A stretch of DNA of 64,000 bases, taken from assembly GCF_041687215.1 (NCBI RefSeq), contig NZ_JAWLCI010000003.1, forward strand, positions 1 to 64,000, written 5' to 3'. The DNA is from Mariniphaga sp041687215 (lineage in GTDB: Bacteria > Bacteroidota > Bacteroidia > Bacteroidales > Prolixibacteraceae). Under the pieces are notes generated by a model, which did not search any database, was not told the origin of the DNA, and was given only the letters and a program-made list of their open reading frames with translations. Position numbers and translations under genes: made by a program. Positions within the stretch are counted from its first letter, which is position 1. The number at the start of each line of letters is the position of its first letter. Below, piece after piece: positions 61,401-64,000 of the stretch.

Positions 61401-61931
61401 TTAGATACAGAATTTATAATGCAGTTGAACCAGTCCGGTTTCAAATGACTTTACCGATATTAGCTGCAATTTTTGCTCCGATCTTCCATCCTTGAAAAGT
61501 CGGATTCCGGAACCCAGTAAAACCGGAATTACCGAAATAATTAATTCGTCGATTAGATTATCCTTTAGCAGTCCATTTACGATTTCGGCACCTCCATCGC
61601 AAAAAATATTTTTACCTTTTCGGGATTTCAGCCTGCTTACAAGTTTTGTCAGACTTCCCTTGTAAAAGGTAATATTGCCAATTGAAGGCCTTTCTGACCG
61701 CGTAATGATGTATGTTTCCTTATCAGCATGTATAAATTCAGGAACGTGATTTAATATCCAGTCGTAGGTTTTACGACCCATAATTACCGTATCCACTGTG
61801 CCAATAAATTCTGAATATCCGTAATCTTCGCCCTCTTTTTCCACTGCCTTAAGAAAATTCAGATTATCATTTTCACCGGCAATGTACCCGTCTAAACTGG
61901 AGGCAATATAAAGAACAAGTTTTCTTTCCAT
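61401..61931 (-). CDS. RibD C-terminal/dihydrofolate-reductase-like protein
   Basis: The 176-residue protein matches the YyaP/RibD-C domain: RKLVLYIASSLDGYIAGEND, DTVIMGRKTYDW, KNIFCDGGAEIVNGLL and DELIISVIPVLLGSGIRLF. Stand-alone copies are reductase-fold proteins of unknown substrate, not the folate enzyme. It is alone between the giant gene and a DinB-like gene. Confidence 0.88.
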   Translation of the reverse strand: MERKLVLYIASSLDGYIAGENDNLNFLKAVEKEGEDYGYSEFIGTVDTVIMGRKTYDWILNHVPEFIHADKETYIITRSERPSIGNITFYKGSLTKLVSRLKSRKGKNIFCDGGAEIVNGLLKDNLIDELIISVIPVLLGSGIRLFKDGRSEQKLQLISVKSFETGLVQLHYKFCI

Positions 61932-62090
61932 TTTTTTACCCTTTGTTCAAAAACATTCATTTGGCTTAAAATATTCCGGGTAAAATCCTTCCGCTCTCTT
62001 GCAAAATTTTGATTCACAGTATTTCGGCTTTAATTAACCGGGTTACAAAAGACCAAACGTTATTATTAAATGAAACAGTTATTTAAACTG

Positions 62091-62579
62091 TCAGGTTAAA
62101 TTTACCGGGATATTGTTTTGTTCCAGTACTACCTGAATCTCTTTCAGGTGCAGTTCCAAGTGCCACAAATAGCCTTCAACCATCTGATTAAGGGTTACTT
62201 TGGTGCCTTCAAAGTCATTCCAGTAGTTGTCGAGACAGGCAATATCCAGGGAATGAATTAAATGAATCATGTGCAGGTTGTAAAACTTCCAGAGTTGAAC
62301 CAGAATTTTCCAGTCTTCATGCTGATAATCCTGAATGGCAATCCATAAATTGTTATCCTGCCGGTAATCGGGGAAAATAAGTTTTTTTGCATATTGAAGC
62401 CTTACCATCCGCTGATGATTATTCGATGCAGAATCAATCATGTGTCCAAGTACCTGTTTGATGGTACGGTTTTGCCAGTTTCTTTTATCTGCCAGAATGT
62501 TTTCCGGCAATTTCTCCAGCAAAGGAACCCACGCAGTAATCAAACCGTCAATTTTTCCAGTAATCGTTGAAAAGCTCAT
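62091..62579 (-). CDS. DinB-superfamily metal-binding four-helix protein
   Basis: The 162-residue protein has TIKQVLGHMIDSASNNHQRM and YLWHLELHLKEIQVVL, matching the triple-His metal site of DinB/YfiT-like proteins. The DinB superfamily includes thiol-S-transferases and many unknowns. It is unrelated to the polymerase at 20544-21707 despite the name. Upstream is the esterase gene on the same strand, 46 bases away. Confidence 0.85.
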   Translation of the reverse strand: MSFSTITGKIDGLITAWVPLLEKLPENILADKRNWQNRTIKQVLGHMIDSASNNHQRMVRLQYAKKLIFPDYRQDNNLWIAIQDYQHEDWKILVQLWKFYNLHMIHLIHSLDIACLDNYWNDFEGTKVTLNQMVEGYLWHLELHLKEIQVVLEQNNIPVNLT

Positions 62580-62625
62580 GTTCTTATACTTTTAAGTAAA
62601 TATGTTCAATCATACTTTTTTTGAT

Positions 62626-64000
62626 TTACCGGGTGATGATTTCTGTACCGGCATTTTGCAAATATTCGGTTAAGTCAGGCAAATCGTAATAATTCAAACT
62701 TCCTGGTGCAGCCGTAAAAGCCACAGCAGGGTCGTAATATTCCTTTCTTACCAGTTCCTCAACCGGTTCGGGAAAATTGCGGATGGTGATTTTTAGAAAA
62801 GGGTTTTTAAATACTGCATAATGCAATACGGCTGATGCTGCAATTTCCTGAACAATTGCCTCTGCTGGTTTTCCTGGGAATTTGATTTTAGCAAACTGCA
62901 TGAGCAAATCAATGGCTTCGGCCTGAATTCCAGCAATACTTTTGCCGGCCAGGTTAGCTCCGAATGTGTAATTAAATGGAATCCCCTGAATTACGCCGTC
63001 GCCGGAAAAATCCGGATCGAATAATTCCCCGTTTCCGGGTAAATCGGCAGAAATTACAGTGTATCCTGTCTGAATCAGCTCTGCAAGCAGCGGTTCTTCC
63101 AAAATATTTTGTTTTCCTTCCGGATGGAACCAAACTACCAGTTTTTCCGTACTTTCGCTTTCATTTTGAATAACATAAACAGGAAGCGCATAGTCTGCCC
63201 AATTGTTTTCGAGGAAATATTTTTCAACCCCAAAATCTTTTTTGGTGAATTTTCCTGTGTAAACAGCGGCAGTCAATTTTCTTTTAAAATCAATTCCGGC
63301 AATGTGGGCAACTTTTTGGGGCAATTCATTTTCGGAAACATTTTTCTCCTGAAAATAGGTGCGGTTCAGGTTAAAAACGGTTTCACAATCGAAAGAGGTT
63401 CCCACCTGTCCGGTTGGTGTAACCCAAAGTTCTTCTGCAGAAAAAGGTGTTGTTTTCCTGTCTGTCGGGTCGCCGGGCAGTTCAAGGTGTTTCTGAAAAA
63501 ATGTGTAAAGCGATTCACGGTTGTTTTTGGTTGATTCGTGAACGCCAAAATCTTCCACCATTTGAATGTTGTCTGGTTTTCCAAAAGCAGCGTACGATTT
63601 TTGTACTTCTGCAAAAGTTTCCCGAGCTCCCTGAATGCTGAAAAAATCGTGAGTGGTGGTAATCATCAGGGCAGGTTTTGGCGCTCTGATGTGCAGATAA
63701 TCGGCATGGTCGAATCCTTTGGCAATGGCGTTATACGGATTTTGCTCGGCGTCTTGCGGGCCGATGGACTGCAGCAGCCGTTTAAAACTGGTAATGTAAC
63801 ATTCCGGAGCGGCTGCATAAATGCGTTCATCGCAGGCGGCAATCTGTGCGGTTTGCGTTCCGCCGCCCGAGCGACCAGTCATACCAATACGCTTCATGTC
63901 CACTTCAGGGCGTGTTTCAAGGTAGTCGAGTACCCGAATGCCATCCCAGATAAAATAATCGGTTAACGATGTGCCGGTTAATAAAGTCTGAACTCCTGCA
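62626..64000 (-). CDS. AXE1-like alpha/beta-hydrolase, 5' part outside the window
   Basis: The reading frame runs on to the window edge: upstream of residue MDMKRIG (a possible GTG start at 63903) the frame stays open and encodes YFIWDGIRVLDYLETRPEVD, a classic acetyl-xylan-esterase segment. The nucleophile elbow is GMTGRSGGG. A second copy-like half (about residues 200-400) contains the AXE1 pattern LVVWFHPEG and YTVISADLPGNGE, so the protein is a two-domain esterase-like member. The N-terminal part including any signal is missing. Confidence 0.82.
   Translation of the reverse strand, partial: AGVQTLLTGTSLTDYFIWDGIRVLDYLETRPEVDMKRIGMTGRSGGGTQTAQIAACDERIYAAAPECYITSFKRLLQSIGPQDAEQNPYNAIAKGFDHADYLHIRAPKPALMITTTHDFFSIQGARETFAEVQKSYAAFGKPDNIQMVEDFGVHESTKNNRESLYTFFQKHLELPGDPTDRKTTPFSAEELWVTPTGQVGTSFDCETVFNLNRTYFQEKNVSENELPQKVAHIAGIDFKRKLTAAVYTGKFTKKDFGVEKYFLENNWADYALPVYVIQNESESTEKLVVWFHPEGKQNILEEPLLAELIQTGYTVISADLPGNGELFDPDFSGDGVIQGIPFNYTFGANLAGKSIAGIQAEAIDLLMQFAKIKFPGKPAEAIVQEIAASAVLHYAVFKNPFLKITIRNFPEPVEELVRKEYYDPAVAFTAAPGSLNYYDLPDLTEYLQNAGTEIITR

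Overview
The window is from a Bacteroidota chromosome, most likely a Marinilabiliales/Prolixibacteraceae-type marine or gut-associated anaerobe or facultative anaerobe (lineage is inference). The reasons are a SusC/SusD pair, many signal-peptide or lipoprotein exoenzymes, near-absence of Shine-Dalgarno sequences, several promoters with the Bacteroidota TTTG-N18/19-TAnnTTTG layout, and a Na+-pumping succinate-to-propionate operon. No rRNA, tRNA, CRISPR array, insertion sequence or prophage was seen.

Layout. 1-11.5 kb: an Omp85-like barrel, then a glycan-foraging locus: a GH109-type oxidoreductase-fold glycosidase converging on a ROK regulator-SusC-SusD-PNGase F-like series. 11.7-18.5 kb: secreted carbohydrate-active and Tat-exported genes (sialate O-acetylesterase, DUF1460 amidase, pectate-lyase-like protein, TIM-barrel isomerase, Gfo/Idh/MocA oxidoreductase). 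18.5-25.8 kb: a DNA-damage-tolerance island: XRE-S24 (LexA-like) repressor, HEPN-MNT pair, Y-family polymerase, short DnaE polymerase, an orphan RelB-like antitoxin with a toxin stub, and an SRAP/HMCES protein. 25.9-35.3 kb: a GH2 lipoprotein, then core genes (ffh, folD, a PUR-alpha-like protein, an ABC-F ATPase, nth, a ZIP transporter and a 56-residue 2[4Fe-4S] ferredoxin). 35.4-40.3 kb: YfcC-type carrier divergent from hutI and a fused formiminotransferase-cyclodeaminase (the end of histidine degradation). 40.4-46.7 kb: two small unknowns, ndk, a DHH phosphoesterase, two FKBP lipoproteins, a YciB-Nudix fusion, a tetrapyrrole-methylase-fold methyltransferase and a PhnP-like MBL hydrolase. 46.7-52.6 kb: the propionate operon (CoA-transferase, methylmalonyl-CoA epimerase, carboxyltransferase, gamma, biotin and beta subunits of the Na+ pump). 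52.9-55.2 kb: PhzF and NhaC. 55.4-61.4 kb: a 2000-residue repeat protein containing an exact 1263-bp tandem duplication. 61.4-64 kb: a RibD-C/DHFR-like protein, a DinB-fold protein and a truncated AXE1-like esterase.

How the genes fit together. In the first locus the cell appears to release N-glycans with the PNGase F-like enzyme, trim glycans with the GH109 and perhaps the nearby esterase, and import products through SusCD under ROK control. In the damage island the strongest unexplained signal is a pair of 41-bp elements, one before the S24 repressor gene and one before dinB. They share 30 of 41 positions, including a 15-bp identical core and TGACT/AGTCA ends at the same spacing, and flank the HEPN-MNT pair. 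They look like operators of one SOS-like regulon. In the propionate operon, decarboxylation of methylmalonyl-CoA would drive Na+ export, and the adjacent NhaC could exchange Na+ and H+.
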